Shown: in pieces, positions 49,878 to 59,297 of the stretch
Position numbering within the stretch: position 1 is the first letter of the stretch
Layout: each line of letters begins with the position of its first letter
DNA from: JAXMAF01 sp046350555
GTDB lineage: Bacteria; Planctomycetota; Phycisphaerae; Phycisphaerales; SM1A02
Assembly: GCA_046350555.1 (NCBI GenBank)
Contig: JAXMAF010000010.1
Coordinates: forward strand, 124,001-188,000
Reading direction: 5' to 3'
Length of the DNA: 64,000 nt
Notes under the pieces: model-generated
Told to the model about the DNA's origin: nothing
Seen by the model: only the letters and a program-made list of their open reading frames with translations
Database searches by the model: none
Translations under genes and position numbers: made by a program

Positions 49878-52800
49878 GGATCAGCTTCCGATCGGATTGC
49901 GATTCCGGAGGCGGGACGGACCCTGGCGCCGCGACGGCCTGTGGCGCGGGCTCGACCTCCCAACGCACGAGGTGCAGGTCCTCCACGAACACGACATAGA
50001 GCACGGGAACAAGGACCAACGTGACGAGCGTGGCGACGAGCATCCCGGCGATCTGCACATAGCACATCGGCTCCCAGAGCGGACCGCCCTCCATGGCGAG
50101 CGGGATCAGGCCGCCGACGCACGCGAGCACCGTCACGAGCACGGGTCGCAAGCGGGCGAGACCGGCATCGACAACGGCCCGCCGCAGCGGCTCGCCCTTG
50201 TGACGCATCTCGTCGATGAAGTCGAAGAGCACGATGATGTGCGAGATGATGAGCCCGGCCAGCGACGCCACACCCAGGAATGCCATGAAGCCGAACGAGG
50301 ATCGGAAGATCAGCAGCCCGAGCAAGCCACCGACGATCCCGAACGGAACCGCGGCGAAGATCAGCAGCGGCTGGGTCGCGGAGTTGAACTGGAGCACCAG
50401 GGCCAGGTAGATCGCGATGAACGAGACGATGAGCGCCAAGGTGAGGGACTTGAAGCCCTTGTCCTGCTCGAACTTCTCGCCGCCGAACTCCCAGCGGTAG
50501 CCAGGCGGGAAGGCCGCTGCATCGACCGCCGGGGCGCCATGCGGGGACTCCGAAGGCAGCGCGCGCCGGATCTGATCGACAATCTGGCTGGGCAGCACGC
50601 CGGCGACGGTGTCGCAGCGGACGGTGATGCACCGCTCGTGGTCGCGCCGGCGGATCTTGGGTGTCACCACCTGCGGCTCGAAGCCTGCGAGTTGCTGGAG
50701 CGGCATGCGGACGCCGCTGCCGGTGCTCACGGCCTGGAGGCTGAACAGGTCGTCCAGGCGCGTGCGCTCCGAAGGCCTGAGTCGCAACATGATGTCGATG
50801 AGCTTGTCGCGCTCGCGGATCTGCCCGACGGAGTAGCCGGAGAGCCCGGCGTCCACCGCGGTGGCGACATCCTGGTGCGTCAGGCCGCTCATGGCGGTGC
50901 GGTCGGCGTCGATCTTCAGGGTCATCTGGAAGACCGGGTCTCCCCAGTCATCGTGAATGTCGAGCGTCCCGGGGATGGACCGAAGCCGCGCCTTCACGTC
51001 GGAAGCGATTTGCCGGAGTGCGGCGGCTTCCGGGCCGTAGATCCGAAGTTGTATGGGAACTCCGATGGGCGGGCCGGTCTCGAGCTGCTGGCAGCGGACC
51101 CGCGCCCTCGCGATGCGGAGAGGCAGCTCCTCCTTGAGGCGGGCCGCGATCGCCGCGGTCTCCTCTTTGGAGGTGGTGTGCACCAGGATCTGCGCATAGT
51201 TGTCGGCCCGCTGCTCCGGTTCGATGGAGAGCCAGAAGCGCGGCCCGCCTGCGCCGACGAAGGTGGTGTAGCTGCGGATGTGCTCGCCCTCGAGCGCTTC
51301 GACTTCGCGAATCGTCTCCATCGCGACGTCGCGGGTCTCGCGGATCGGCGAGCCCTCCGGCAGATCGAGGTTGATCGTGAACACATCGTGCAGGTCCTTG
51401 GGAAAGAACGAGGTGCCGATGGACCGACAGAGCAGCGCCGCCCCGGCGAGCAGGACCAGCGCCGCGATGGTGGTGCGGTACCTGTGGGCGATGCACCGTT
51501 CGACGAACGCCTTGTACAGGCGTGGGAACCCCTTGGCCGGCTGCCCGTGCGAACCCTCGAAGCCCTTCTGCCCCCTGAGCATGTAGAAGCCCATCAACGG
51601 CGCGAACGTCCACGCGACCAGCATGGCCGCGAGCAGCGAGAAGGAGACGACGATCGGAAGCGAGTAGATGAAGTCGCCGGTCTTGCCCCTGACCAGCAGC
51701 AGCGGCAGGAAGGCGACGATGTTGGTCAGCGTCGCATAGAAGACGGCCCGGGACAGGCGCTTGGGCCCGAGCCACGCGGCCATCGCCCTGGGTTGACCGT
51801 GGGCGAGCTCCCGGTTGATCGCGTCGGCCGCGACGACGGGAGCATCCACCAGCAATCCCAGCGCGATGATGAGCGCCGCGATGGAGACTTGCTGAAGGTC
51901 GATCCTGAGAAGCTGCGAGAACCCGAGCGTCATCGCCACGGTGATCGGAATGCAGATGGCGACCAGGAGGGCGCTGCGCCACTCCATGAACACGAGCGAC
52001 ACGAGGACCACGATGACAACGGCCTCGAGCAGGTTGCGATTGAACGAGGAGATCTTGTGCCGCACCTCCTCCGGCTCGTTGCTGGTGCGTTCCACGCGAA
52101 GGTCAGGGGGCAGGCGGAGCTTGACGTGCTCCAGCGCCGCGGTGACGTCGCGGTCGTACTCGGCGATGTGCGTGCCCTTGACCTGGCGGACGGACAGCGT
52201 GATGGCGCGTCCGGTCTGGAGCCCGAGGTCGGGCGGTGCGGAAGCGTCGCCATCGGCGTGCGAGTCGCCCCAGAGCGCGCCGTCGGGTCCGACCTTGACG
52301 GTGCGATAGTTGAGGACATCCGCGGGGTCCACATAGCCGCGGGTCACCTCCACCAGATCCCGCAGGTAGAGCGGGTATCCGTCCCGGGAGAGGGTCAGCA
52401 CGGTGCCGTCGAGCTCCGCCGCCGTGGTGTACTCGCCGGTGGGCCTCACCACGACGCGCTGATCGGGCAGTTCGACGATGCCCCCGGGCATGTTGATGTT
52501 CCGGGCGCGGACGCGGTCCACGATGGTCTGCGGAGCGATGCCGAACTGGTTCAGGCGCTGCCCCGAATACGAAAGCCATATCCGTTCATCCTGGGCGCCG
52601 ACCATGTCGATCTGGGCGACGAAGGGCGATTGCTTCAGCCGGTCGCGGACCTGGTCGGCGAAGTCCCGCAGCTCGCGATAGGAGTACTTGTCCTGCGCGT
52701 TGAGGCGCAGCTCGTTCTCCAGGCCGGCGAGATCGTGTATCCAGAAGGGGCGCCAGATGTCCGGCTGGTACAGGTCAGGGCCGCCCGCCTCGCGCTCCCA

Positions 52801-53544
52801 CTGCGCGGTGATGGCGCGCAGATCGGCCTCCGTCTTGCCCGGGTTCAACGTGATGTCCAGCATGCCGGCGCTGGGCGCCTCGACCAGGGCGACCTGCGAC
52901 GCCACGCCCGAGTCCGTGAGCCGCTCCGCAAGCGTGCGGCCGAGACGGAGCACGTGCGAGCGTGCCACCGTGCTCGGGTAGACGAGCACACCGGTCCACC
53001 GGTCCGCCGCGTGCTGCGGGGGAAGCTGGGCCCGATGGGATTCAAGCGCTTCGCGGATGCTCTTGGCTCGCAGGCCGATCTCGAGGTCAGTGACCGGCGG
53101 CGAGCTGATCGTCAACATCACCGCAACCGAGTCGCCGAAGTCCTTGTTCAGCAGCGACTGCGTCGGGCGGCCGGCGGACTGCGGCAGGTCCTTGATCTCG
53201 CCGAGCTTGCCGCGAATGTCCTGCCACACCAGTTCGGCGTGCCGCTCCGTCTCGAAGAGCTCGACGTAGACGATCGACATGCCCGGTCGGCTGATGGACT
53301 TGACATGCTCGACGGCCGGATTCTCCGAGATCCTTCGTTCGATCTTGCGCGTGACCTCCTGCTCGACCTTCTCGGCCTCGGCGCCGGGGTACGGCGTCAC
53401 GATGACGCCCGTGACGACCGGGATGATCGGGTCCTGCCGCTGCGGCATCGCGGTGTAGGCGTAGATGCCCCAGACGAGGACGGAGACCATGGCCGTCCAT
53501 GCGATGGGGCGCTTGATCACGAAGAACTGGGAGATGTTCATCAC
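49864..53544 (-). CDS. RND-family efflux permease (AcrB/MdtC-like)
   Basis: A 1226-aa inner-membrane transporter of the resistance-nodulation-division superfamily. The N-terminus (FFVIKRPIAWTAMVSVLVWG) and VVTGVIVTPYPGAEAEKVEQ are typical. Twelve membrane helices flank two large periplasmic loops. Helix 4 region LLVDAPVVAADAINRELAHG carries the acidic residues of the proton relay (normally GLxVDDAIVV; here one D is P), and the C-terminal RMRHKGEPLRRAVVDAGLAR and LLGLLIFRSSFGFMAFLGVA are standard. It is longer than typical (about 1040) owing to longer periplasmic loops. Drug or metal substrate cannot be told. Coupled by ATGA to the adaptor gene upstream and overlaps the phosphatase gene downstream. 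Confidence 0.9.
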   Translation of the reverse strand: MMNISQFFVIKRPIAWTAMVSVLVWGIYAYTAMPQRQDPIIPVVTGVIVTPYPGAEAEKVEQEVTRKIERRISENPAVEHVKSISRPGMSIVYVELFETERHAELVWQDIRGKLGEIKDLPQSAGRPTQSLLNKDFGDSVAVMLTISSPPVTDLEIGLRAKSIREALESHRAQLPPQHAADRWTGVLVYPSTVARSHVLRLGRTLAERLTDSGVASQVALVEAPSAGMLDITLNPGKTEADLRAITAQWEREAGGPDLYQPDIWRPFWIHDLAGLENELRLNAQDKYSYRELRDFADQVRDRLKQSPFVAQIDMVGAQDERIWLSYSGQRLNQFGIAPQTIVDRVRARNINMPGGIVELPDQRVVVRPTGEYTTAAELDGTVLTLSRDGYPLYLRDLVEVTRGYVDPADVLNYRTVKVGPDGALWGDSHADGDASAPPDLGLQTGRAITLSVRQVKGTHIAEYDRDVTAALEHVKLRLPPDLRVERTSNEPEEVRHKISSFNRNLLEAVVIVVLVSLVFMEWRSALLVAICIPITVAMTLGFSQLLRIDLQQVSIAALIIALGLLVDAPVVAADAINRELAHGQPRAMAAWLGPKRLSRAVFYATLTNIVAFLPLLLVRGKTGDFIYSLPIVVSFSLLAAMLVAWTFAPLMGFYMLRGQKGFEGSHGQPAKGFPRLYKAFVERCIAHRYRTTIAALVLLAGAALLCRSIGTSFFPKDLHDVFTINLDLPEGSPIRETRDVAMETIREVEALEGEHIRSYTTFVGAGGPRFWLSIEPEQRADNYAQILVHTTSKEETAAIAARLKEELPLRIARARVRCQQLETGPPIGVPIQLRIYGPEAAALRQIASDVKARLRSIPGTLDIHDDWGDPVFQMTLKIDADRTAMSGLTHQDVATAVDAGLSGYSVGQIRERDKLIDIMLRLRPSERTRLDDLFSLQAVSTGSGVRMPLQQLAGFEPQVVTPKIRRRDHERCITVRCDTVAGVLPSQIVDQIRRALPSESPHGAPAVDAAAFPPGYRWEFGGEKFEQDKGFKSLTLALIVSFIAIYLALVLQFNSATQPLLIFAAVPFGIVGGLLGLLIFRSSFGFMAFLGVASLAGLIISHIIVLFDFIDEMRHKGEPLRRAVVDAGLARLRPVLVTVLACVGGLIPLAMEGGPLWEPMCYVQIAGMLVATLVTLVLVPVLYVVFVEDLHLVRWEVEPAPQAVAAPGSVPPPESQSDRKLIHAGH

Positions 53545-54791
53545 TTCGCCTCCGGAAGCGCCGCCGCCGGATCGGTACTTTCAGGCAGCACACGGACGGC
53601 GATCCCGTCGGCCAGGCGTTCGCTGGTCGTCACCGCGATTCTCGAGCCGGGTCCGACGTCGCTCCCCTGCGCGAGGACCTCGACCTTGTTGTTGAAGATG
53701 CCCCCGAGCGACACGGTGCGTGCCCGCACGATGTCGCGCCCATGGTCGGACACGACCTCGTACACGGCCAGTGCGTCGCGGGGGCCGGCCTGGTGGATGG
53801 CGGTCATCGGAAGCAGGATCGCATTGCGGTCGAGGCTGGCTCCGACCACCACCGAGACGATCATCCCCGGCCGGAGCAGAGGACGACCTGTCTCCGCCTC
53901 GGGATTGGTCAGCGTCAGTTGCGTCAAGAAGGTGCGCGTGACGGAGTCGGCTTCCGGGGCGATCTTGGTCACCGTCGCGCCGAAGCTGCGCCCCTCGAAC
54001 GCTTCGGCCGTGACGACCAGTTCCTGTCCGAGACGGATGCGCTCCGCGTGGGAGGATTCGATCGCGGGCGCCCCGATCATCGTGTCCGGCACTCCGAAGT
54101 TCACATGCACCGTCGAGATGTCGATCAGCCGGAACGCGATCTCGTGCGCCGCCTTGCGCTCGCCGGGCTCGATGTCCTTCTCGGCGACCGTGGCGTGGTC
54201 GAAGGGCACGACAAGCAGGCGGTTCTCGTAGTCGTCGATCGCCTGGTCGAGCTGGACGCGGGCGTCGGCCAATGCGTGCTCCGCCGTCTCGAGCTCGCCG
54301 GCGGCGGCGACGCGCCGCGCCTCGACCTCGTCTCGCGCCACCTTCGAGACCGAGCCAGCCGAGCTGTCGAAGCGCTCGAGGTTCCGGATCGCGATGGCCA
54401 GCGTCTCCTTGGCCGTGGCGACTCGCGCTTCGAGCTGGGCCACCCTTGCCTCCGCGCCCATCCTGGCTCGGCGGAGGTCGCCCTCGTCAAGCTCGGCGAT
54501 GACGGTTCCCTTCGCGAGCACGTCGCCGACCTGGACGTCGCGGTCCGTTCCTGGCGGCCGGTACAGGCTGCGCACCGTCCCGGACAGCTTGAACGCCAGC
54601 GACGTGGTCTGAAGCGGCTCGATGGACCCGCTGTATCGACGCGAGAGCGTGATGCGCTCCGGGGCCAGCGTCTTCGCCAGGACCGGGACCGGCTCAGGCA
54701 CGGGCTGCCGCTTCTGGCATCCGCAGAGCACCGCAAGCGCCAGCATGAACCGCGCCGCGACGATCCGCGCGCCTTCGTCAGGCTGCATCAT
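53541..54791 (-). CDS. Periplasmic adaptor (membrane-fusion) lipoprotein of RND efflux
   Basis: A 416-aa lipoprotein: MLALAVLCGC lipobox at the N-terminus, a beta-barrel/lipoyl half (YSGSIEPLQTTSLAFKLSGT, QVGDVLAKGTVIAELDEGDL), and a long coiled-coil hairpin (EARVAQLEARVATAKETLAI and on). The returning lipoyl half (LLVVPFDHATVAEKDIEPGE) and the membrane-proximal domain (LRPGMIVSVVVGASLDRNAI) follow. Such adaptors bridge the RND pump with a TolC-like channel. Start at 54791 overlaps the TolC-family stop (ATGA), and its own stop overlaps the pump start, so the three are translated in sequence. Confidence 0.9.
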   Translation of the reverse strand: MMQPDEGARIVAARFMLALAVLCGCQKRQPVPEPVPVLAKTLAPERITLSRRYSGSIEPLQTTSLAFKLSGTVRSLYRPPGTDRDVQVGDVLAKGTVIAELDEGDLRRARMGAEARVAQLEARVATAKETLAIAIRNLERFDSSAGSVSKVARDEVEARRVAAAGELETAEHALADARVQLDQAIDDYENRLLVVPFDHATVAEKDIEPGERKAAHEIAFRLIDISTVHVNFGVPDTMIGAPAIESSHAERIRLGQELVVTAEAFEGRSFGATVTKIAPEADSVTRTFLTQLTLTNPEAETGRPLLRPGMIVSVVVGASLDRNAILLPMTAIHQAGPRDALAVYEVVSDHGRDIVRARTVSLGGIFNNKVEVLAQGSDVGPGSRIAVTTSERLADGIAVRVLPESTDPAAALPEAK

Positions 54792-56332
54792 GGATTCTCC
54801 TTCGGAGTCGACGACGTCTCGGACGACGCTTGCGCAGCCGTGGCCGGCTCCGCGATCTCCCAGCCGCCTCCCAGCGCCTTGTAGAGGCGAACGACATTCA
54901 CCGTGAGCGCGACGCGCCCTTGCACAAGGAGCATGTCCGCACGGCTCGCCTGCCGCTGCGCGTCGAGCACGGTCAGTTGGTCGAGCAATCCGTTGCGATA
55001 GTCGCCTTGGGCGATGGTCAAGGCCTCACGGGCACTCGCGGCGAGGAGCTCGAGATCGGCCACGCGGGCGCGGCTGCGGTCCACCGCCACCAAGGCGCTC
55101 TCGACCTCGCGGAACGCGGTGAGCACGGTGTCCTCGTACATCGCCTTGGCCGCGTCGACCTCGGCCTCGGACGACTGGATCGTGGCTTGGCGTCTCCCAG
55201 CGTCGAACAGCGTCCAGTTGATCGCGGGCCCGGCGAGGTAATACGAGCTCGAGCCGCCGTTGAACAGATCGTCGGCGTGACGGCTGGCGAATCCAGCCGA
55301 CCCTCCGAGCACCAGTCGCGGAAAGAGCTGCGCGGTCGCCACGCCCACCATCGCCGTGGCGCTGGCGATGCGGCGCTCGGCCGCCTGGATGTCCGGCCGA
55401 CGCCGCAGGAGATCGGAAGGGACGCCGACCGCGATGCGGTCTGGAACCGCCGGAATGCCGGCGGGTGGCGAGAGCTCATCGCTCAGCGCGGTTGGCGCCA
55501 GCGCCAGCAGCGTCGAGAGCACATGCACGTACTCGCGGATCGCCTGCTCGATGGGCGGAATCTCGGCGGCGGTCCCCTCCACCTCGGTCCGTGCGCGCAC
55601 GACCTCGAGCTCCGACGCGAGCCCGTTGACGTACCGATCCTGGGTCACGGTCAGCGTCTGCTTCTGGCTCTCGAGCGTGGCGCGGGCGACAGCCAACTCG
55701 CGCTGCGCCCCGCGCAGTTCCATGTAGGCACGCGCGGTCTCGGCCGCGATCATCAGGACGACACCCCGTCGCCGGGAGTCCGCGCCCTGTTCCTCCGCCG
55801 CTGCCGACTCGACCAGGCGGCGGGTCCCTCCCCACAGGTCGACCGTCCACTCGGCGTCGAAGCCCACCTGGAAGAGGGTGCCCGTCAGGTCCGCGCCCGG
55901 AAGCTCGATCACCGATTCGCTCGCTCGGAAGGGGAGCACGGACGCCCCCACGCCGATGCGCGGGAAGAGCAGCGACCACGCCACCTGCCTCGACGAGCGG
56001 GCCTGTCGCAGGCGGGCCTCCGCGACCTTGAGGTTGTTGTTGGCGGCGACGGCGCGTTGCACGAGCGAGGCCAGCTCGGCGTCGCCGAACCGCTGCCACC
56101 ACGCGGCCTCGTCAAGCGCCGCGGCATCCAGCCCGGCCGCCGGCGCGCTCGGCAGTTCCTCGTAGGTTCCCGGCATCGCGGTCGCTGGAGGTGTGTAGTT
56201 CGGACCGACCATGCAGCCGGCGAGCGGGAGCCACGCGGCGGCAAGCAGGACCGTGAAAACCCGGCAGCCGCGAGGAGACGGAGCGGGAGCTGTCGCGGAT
56301 CGGTCACCTGGACTCATGTTCAAAGTCGGCAT
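54788..56332 (-). CDS. TolC-family outer-membrane efflux lipoprotein (OprM/NodT type)
   Basis: A 514-aa outer-membrane channel. The lipobox WLPLAGC is followed by MVGPNYTPPAT, the typical NodT/OprM start. Two OEP repeats are visible. The first has FGDAELASLVQRAVAANNNL, KVAEARLRQARSSRQVAW and LYGGTR-like WTVDLWGGTRRLVES. The second has TDLLRRRPDIQAAERRIASA-like SDLLRRRPDIQAAERRIA, YYLAGPAINWTLFDAGRRQA and AYRNGLLDQ-like YRNGLLDQLTVLDAQRQASR. Length fits the family. The start at 56332 is first of two close ATGs (56317 is the other). First gene of the tripartite efflux operon, which continues with adaptor, pump and phosphatase. Confidence 0.9.
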   Translation of the reverse strand: MPTLNMSPGDRSATAPAPSPRGCRVFTVLLAAAWLPLAGCMVGPNYTPPATAMPGTYEELPSAPAAGLDAAALDEAAWWQRFGDAELASLVQRAVAANNNLKVAEARLRQARSSRQVAWSLLFPRIGVGASVLPFRASESVIELPGADLTGTLFQVGFDAEWTVDLWGGTRRLVESAAAEEQGADSRRRGVVLMIAAETARAYMELRGAQRELAVARATLESQKQTLTVTQDRYVNGLASELEVVRARTEVEGTAAEIPPIEQAIREYVHVLSTLLALAPTALSDELSPPAGIPAVPDRIAVGVPSDLLRRRPDIQAAERRIASATAMVGVATAQLFPRLVLGGSAGFASRHADDLFNGGSSSYYLAGPAINWTLFDAGRRQATIQSSEAEVDAAKAMYEDTVLTAFREVESALVAVDRSRARVADLELLAASAREALTIAQGDYRNGLLDQLTVLDAQRQASRADMLLVQGRVALTVNVVRLYKALGGGWEIAEPATAAQASSETSSTPKENP

Positions 56333-56509
56333 GTGCCACCGTCCGCTGCTCGCGCGCCGCCTGCGGCACGAAGCTGAGCGGCGGCCGTTCGGGCCGGTGG
56401 ACAAACTGCGGCAATCGTGGCCAGGCCGTTCGTGTCCGCGGTCCTACCGGTTCTGCGACGCGGGCACGTTCGAGCGGTGGTATCGCGATCCCCAAGCGCG
56501 GGCGAATCG

Positions 56510-59275
56510 TCAGCTCCCCGCTGACTCGCCCGGCATCACCTGTTCGGCCTGAAGCCGATCCTGGCATTCGTGCAGCGTCTGCTCGATTTCCGGCCTGCGC
56601 GAATCGGACTGCGGCATCAGCTCCAGCGCTCGGCGCAGCGAGCTCTCCGCGTCGCGGAGCTCGTTTCGCTCCAGCAGCGCCCTGCCGAGCGCCAAGTGCT
56701 GGTTCGCTCCATCGGGCTTGAGGCGGACGCCCTCACGAAGGTGATGGAGCGCGTCGTCCGCATGGTCTCCCTGCGCCTGGAGCGCCTTGCCCAGGTTCGT
56801 GTGCGAGAACGCGTCGTTCGGCGCGAGCTCGACGGCACGCCGCAGATGGGCCAGGGCTCCGTCCCACTCCCGGCGCTTCATGAGGAGGCTGCCGAGGTTG
56901 TTGTGGGCTTGATAGAGGGTGGGCAGCAGGCGCAGCGCCTCCTCGTACTGCGCGATGGCCTCCTCCTCGCGCCCCTGGTCGGCGAAGAGCATGGCGAGGT
57001 TGTAGTGCGGCTCGGCAAGCGTGGGGTCCAGGTGCGCGGTCTGTTCGTAGTGCTCAACAGCGCCAGCGAGGTCGCCCTTGGCCTTCAGCACGTTCGCAAG
57101 GTTGTTGTGGGCCTGGGCGAAATACGGATCGGCTTCAATGGCGCGCCCGTAGCAGTCGATCGCCTGGTCGGTCCTTCCCGTTGTCTTGAGTGCCACACCG
57201 AGATTCATGTGAGCCGGGGCGCACTTGGGGTCAAGCCGAATCGCCTGCTCATAGCACGAGATCGCCTCGTCGATCTGGCCCGCCGCCTTGAGCGCGAAGC
57301 CGAGGTTGTTGCAGACGATGGCGTGCGGTCTGAGCGCAACGGCCACTCTGTAGTAGCCGACGGCCTCTCCTGGCTTGCCTTGGGCGATGAGGGCGAAACC
57401 CAACCGGAAGTTGACTCCGAAGTCGCCGGGATGCCGCCGATCCGCGAGCTTCAGCAAACCGAGGGCTTCGTCGCCCCCGTCAAGGTCCTGAAGTCGTTCG
57501 GCGACGGCGACCAGCAGCGGCGGGGACAACACGTCGACCGAGGCGCCACGTGCCGCATCGGCCAGCGCTGAACGATCCGCCCAGGCGTCCGGATCGCGGA
57601 GTCGCGCCTGCCAGCCAGACGGTTCCCGATCGACGAGTCGCGCCACATCCAGGCACCAGGCGCGGCGGCGCTCATCCTGCGTCGCGACGGCCCAGTCGTC
57701 GAGCGCCGCCACGATCGCTCCGGCCGTCTCCGACTCCCGGATCCGTGCCGCCGCGAGTGGCTGTTCGTCGAGGTCGACGATCAGCCCGGCACCTTGAAGC
57801 GCCGCCACGTAGTTCCGATCCGCGGCGCCCTTGTCGGAGACGCCCCCGAGGAGCGGCGCGCGTTCAAGGCGGAGGGCCTCGAGGCGCTCCGCCAGCTCGA
57901 CGTTTGCGGCGGCGCGATCGACCGCCGCATGAAGCTCTTGAGGAATGTCGCCCGTCCCGGACGCAAGGAGGCCCTGCGCATTGGCCAGCACCGCCTTGCT
58001 TTCGGGCCACCTGGAGGTTCGCTGAAGCTCGGCGAGCCACTGGAGGTCCTCCCGCACCGCGCTCGCCACGGCAGCGCGGCGCTGGCCCGCCTGCACCGAC
58101 CTGACGACCATGGCGACGGAGAGCACGGCGACCAGCGCCACCGCGGCAAGGAGAGCTGCCACAGCGGGCCGCCGACCGATCCACATCCGCGCCTTCTCGA
58201 TGGCGCTCGCGCGGCGGGCGGCGATGGGCTCTCCGCGCAGGAACCGATTCAAGTCCTCGGCCAGGGCGTGTGCGCTGCAATAGCGTTGCTTGGGATCCTT
58301 CTCAAGACACTTGAGGCAGATTGTCTCCAGGTTGCGGGGGACGCGTGGGTTCAGCTTCGATGGATGCACCGGTGGGTCGTGGATCACCTGACGCACGGTG
58401 TCGGCCGGGGATTCTCCGAGGAATGGAGGCCGGCCCGTCAGCATCTCGTAGAGAATGGCGCCGAGCGAATAGATATCAGTCGGCGGCCCCATCGCGCTGA
58501 TGCGTCCTTCCGCCTGGCACGGCGACATGTAGCTCGGCGTGCCGATGGGGGTTCCGGCGAGTGTCAGGTCGATGGTGTCGGCCTCGGGTCGGCGCGCCAA
58601 TCCGAAGTCCGCGATCTTCGGCCTTCCGTCCGGCGTGAGAAGCACGTTCGAGGGCTTGAGGTCTCGGTGGACGATCCCGCGCTCGTGGGCCGCATGCACC
58701 GCGCCGGCGAGCGTCGCGACAAGTTCCGCCGCGTACCGCGCCGGTTGAGGCACTCCGGCCAGCTTCTGCGCCAGGCTGCCTCCGTCGACCAGTTCCATCG
58801 TGAAGTAGGACTGGCCGCCGAACTCGCCGATGTCGAACACCTGGACGATGTTGGGATGCTGGAGGCTGGCGACGATCTCGGCTTCGCGCAGGAACCGTTC
58901 GAGCTTGTGCGTCTCGGCGTGCGTGCCGTCGTCCAGGACCTTGACCGCCACGATCCGATTGAGCCGCAGGTGCCGGGCGCGGTACACGACACCCATGCCG
59001 CCTCGTCCCACCAGCGACATGACTTCGTAGCCGGGAAGTTCCGGAAGCCCGTCGGACGAGCGATGGTCGGCAGCCGGCGGCAGCTTCTCGCCGGGTGTCG
59101 GCTGGTCACCGAGCGGGAACCAGGCTTGAAGTTGCTCCTGAACATGTCGGTTCTCGGCGAGTCGCCGTCGAACCTTCTCCAGCAGCTCCGGGCTGTTGCG
59201 GCAGACCTCTTCGGGCGTTTCGCCCGAATCCAGCACTTGGTTCACCAGTTCGGTGACGTGCGAGTCCGTGTGCAT
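56510..59275 (-). CDS. Serine/threonine protein kinase with TPR repeats
   Basis: A 921-aa membrane kinase. The N-terminal 80 residues are an adaptor-like helical part. The kinase domain follows with glycine loop VGRGGMGVVYRA (residues 89-100), Lys112 in VAVKVL, VHRDLKPSNVLL (202-213) and ADFGLARR (222-229). The APE position reads GTPSYMSPCQAEG, with cysteine in place of the conserved glutamate. One membrane helix (AALLAAVALVAVLSVAMVV, 373-391) precedes a helical extracytoplasmic region. The last 320 residues are TPR repeats (NNLGFALKAAGQIDEAISCY, HMNLGVALKTTGRTDQAIDC, HNNLANVLKAKGDLAGAVEH). Kinases of this type accompany ECF sigma factors in planctomycetes; the sigma gene is 22 bp upstream. 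Confidence 0.9.
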   Translation of the reverse strand: MHTDSHVTELVNQVLDSGETPEEVCRNSPELLEKVRRRLAENRHVQEQLQAWFPLGDQPTPGEKLPPAADHRSSDGLPELPGYEVMSLVGRGGMGVVYRARHLRLNRIVAVKVLDDGTHAETHKLERFLREAEIVASLQHPNIVQVFDIGEFGGQSYFTMELVDGGSLAQKLAGVPQPARYAAELVATLAGAVHAAHERGIVHRDLKPSNVLLTPDGRPKIADFGLARRPEADTIDLTLAGTPIGTPSYMSPCQAEGRISAMGPPTDIYSLGAILYEMLTGRPPFLGESPADTVRQVIHDPPVHPSKLNPRVPRNLETICLKCLEKDPKQRYCSAHALAEDLNRFLRGEPIAARRASAIEKARMWIGRRPAVAALLAAVALVAVLSVAMVVRSVQAGQRRAAVASAVREDLQWLAELQRTSRWPESKAVLANAQGLLASGTGDIPQELHAAVDRAAANVELAERLEALRLERAPLLGGVSDKGAADRNYVAALQGAGLIVDLDEQPLAAARIRESETAGAIVAALDDWAVATQDERRRAWCLDVARLVDREPSGWQARLRDPDAWADRSALADAARGASVDVLSPPLLVAVAERLQDLDGGDEALGLLKLADRRHPGDFGVNFRLGFALIAQGKPGEAVGYYRVAVALRPHAIVCNNLGFALKAAGQIDEAISCYEQAIRLDPKCAPAHMNLGVALKTTGRTDQAIDCYGRAIEADPYFAQAHNNLANVLKAKGDLAGAVEHYEQTAHLDPTLAEPHYNLAMLFADQGREEEAIAQYEEALRLLPTLYQAHNNLGSLLMKRREWDGALAHLRRAVELAPNDAFSHTNLGKALQAQGDHADDALHHLREGVRLKPDGANQHLALGRALLERNELRDAESSLRRALELMPQSDSRRPEIEQTLHECQDRLQAEQVMPGESAGS

Positions 59276-59297
59276 GGCCGGTCTCGTGCCCGCGCTC

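Noticed and set aside
49771..54231. Very long plus-strand open frame (about 1480 codons)
   Set aside because: It lies exactly opposite the RND pump, adaptor and phosphatase genes, whose families are clear; the plus-strand text has no domain.
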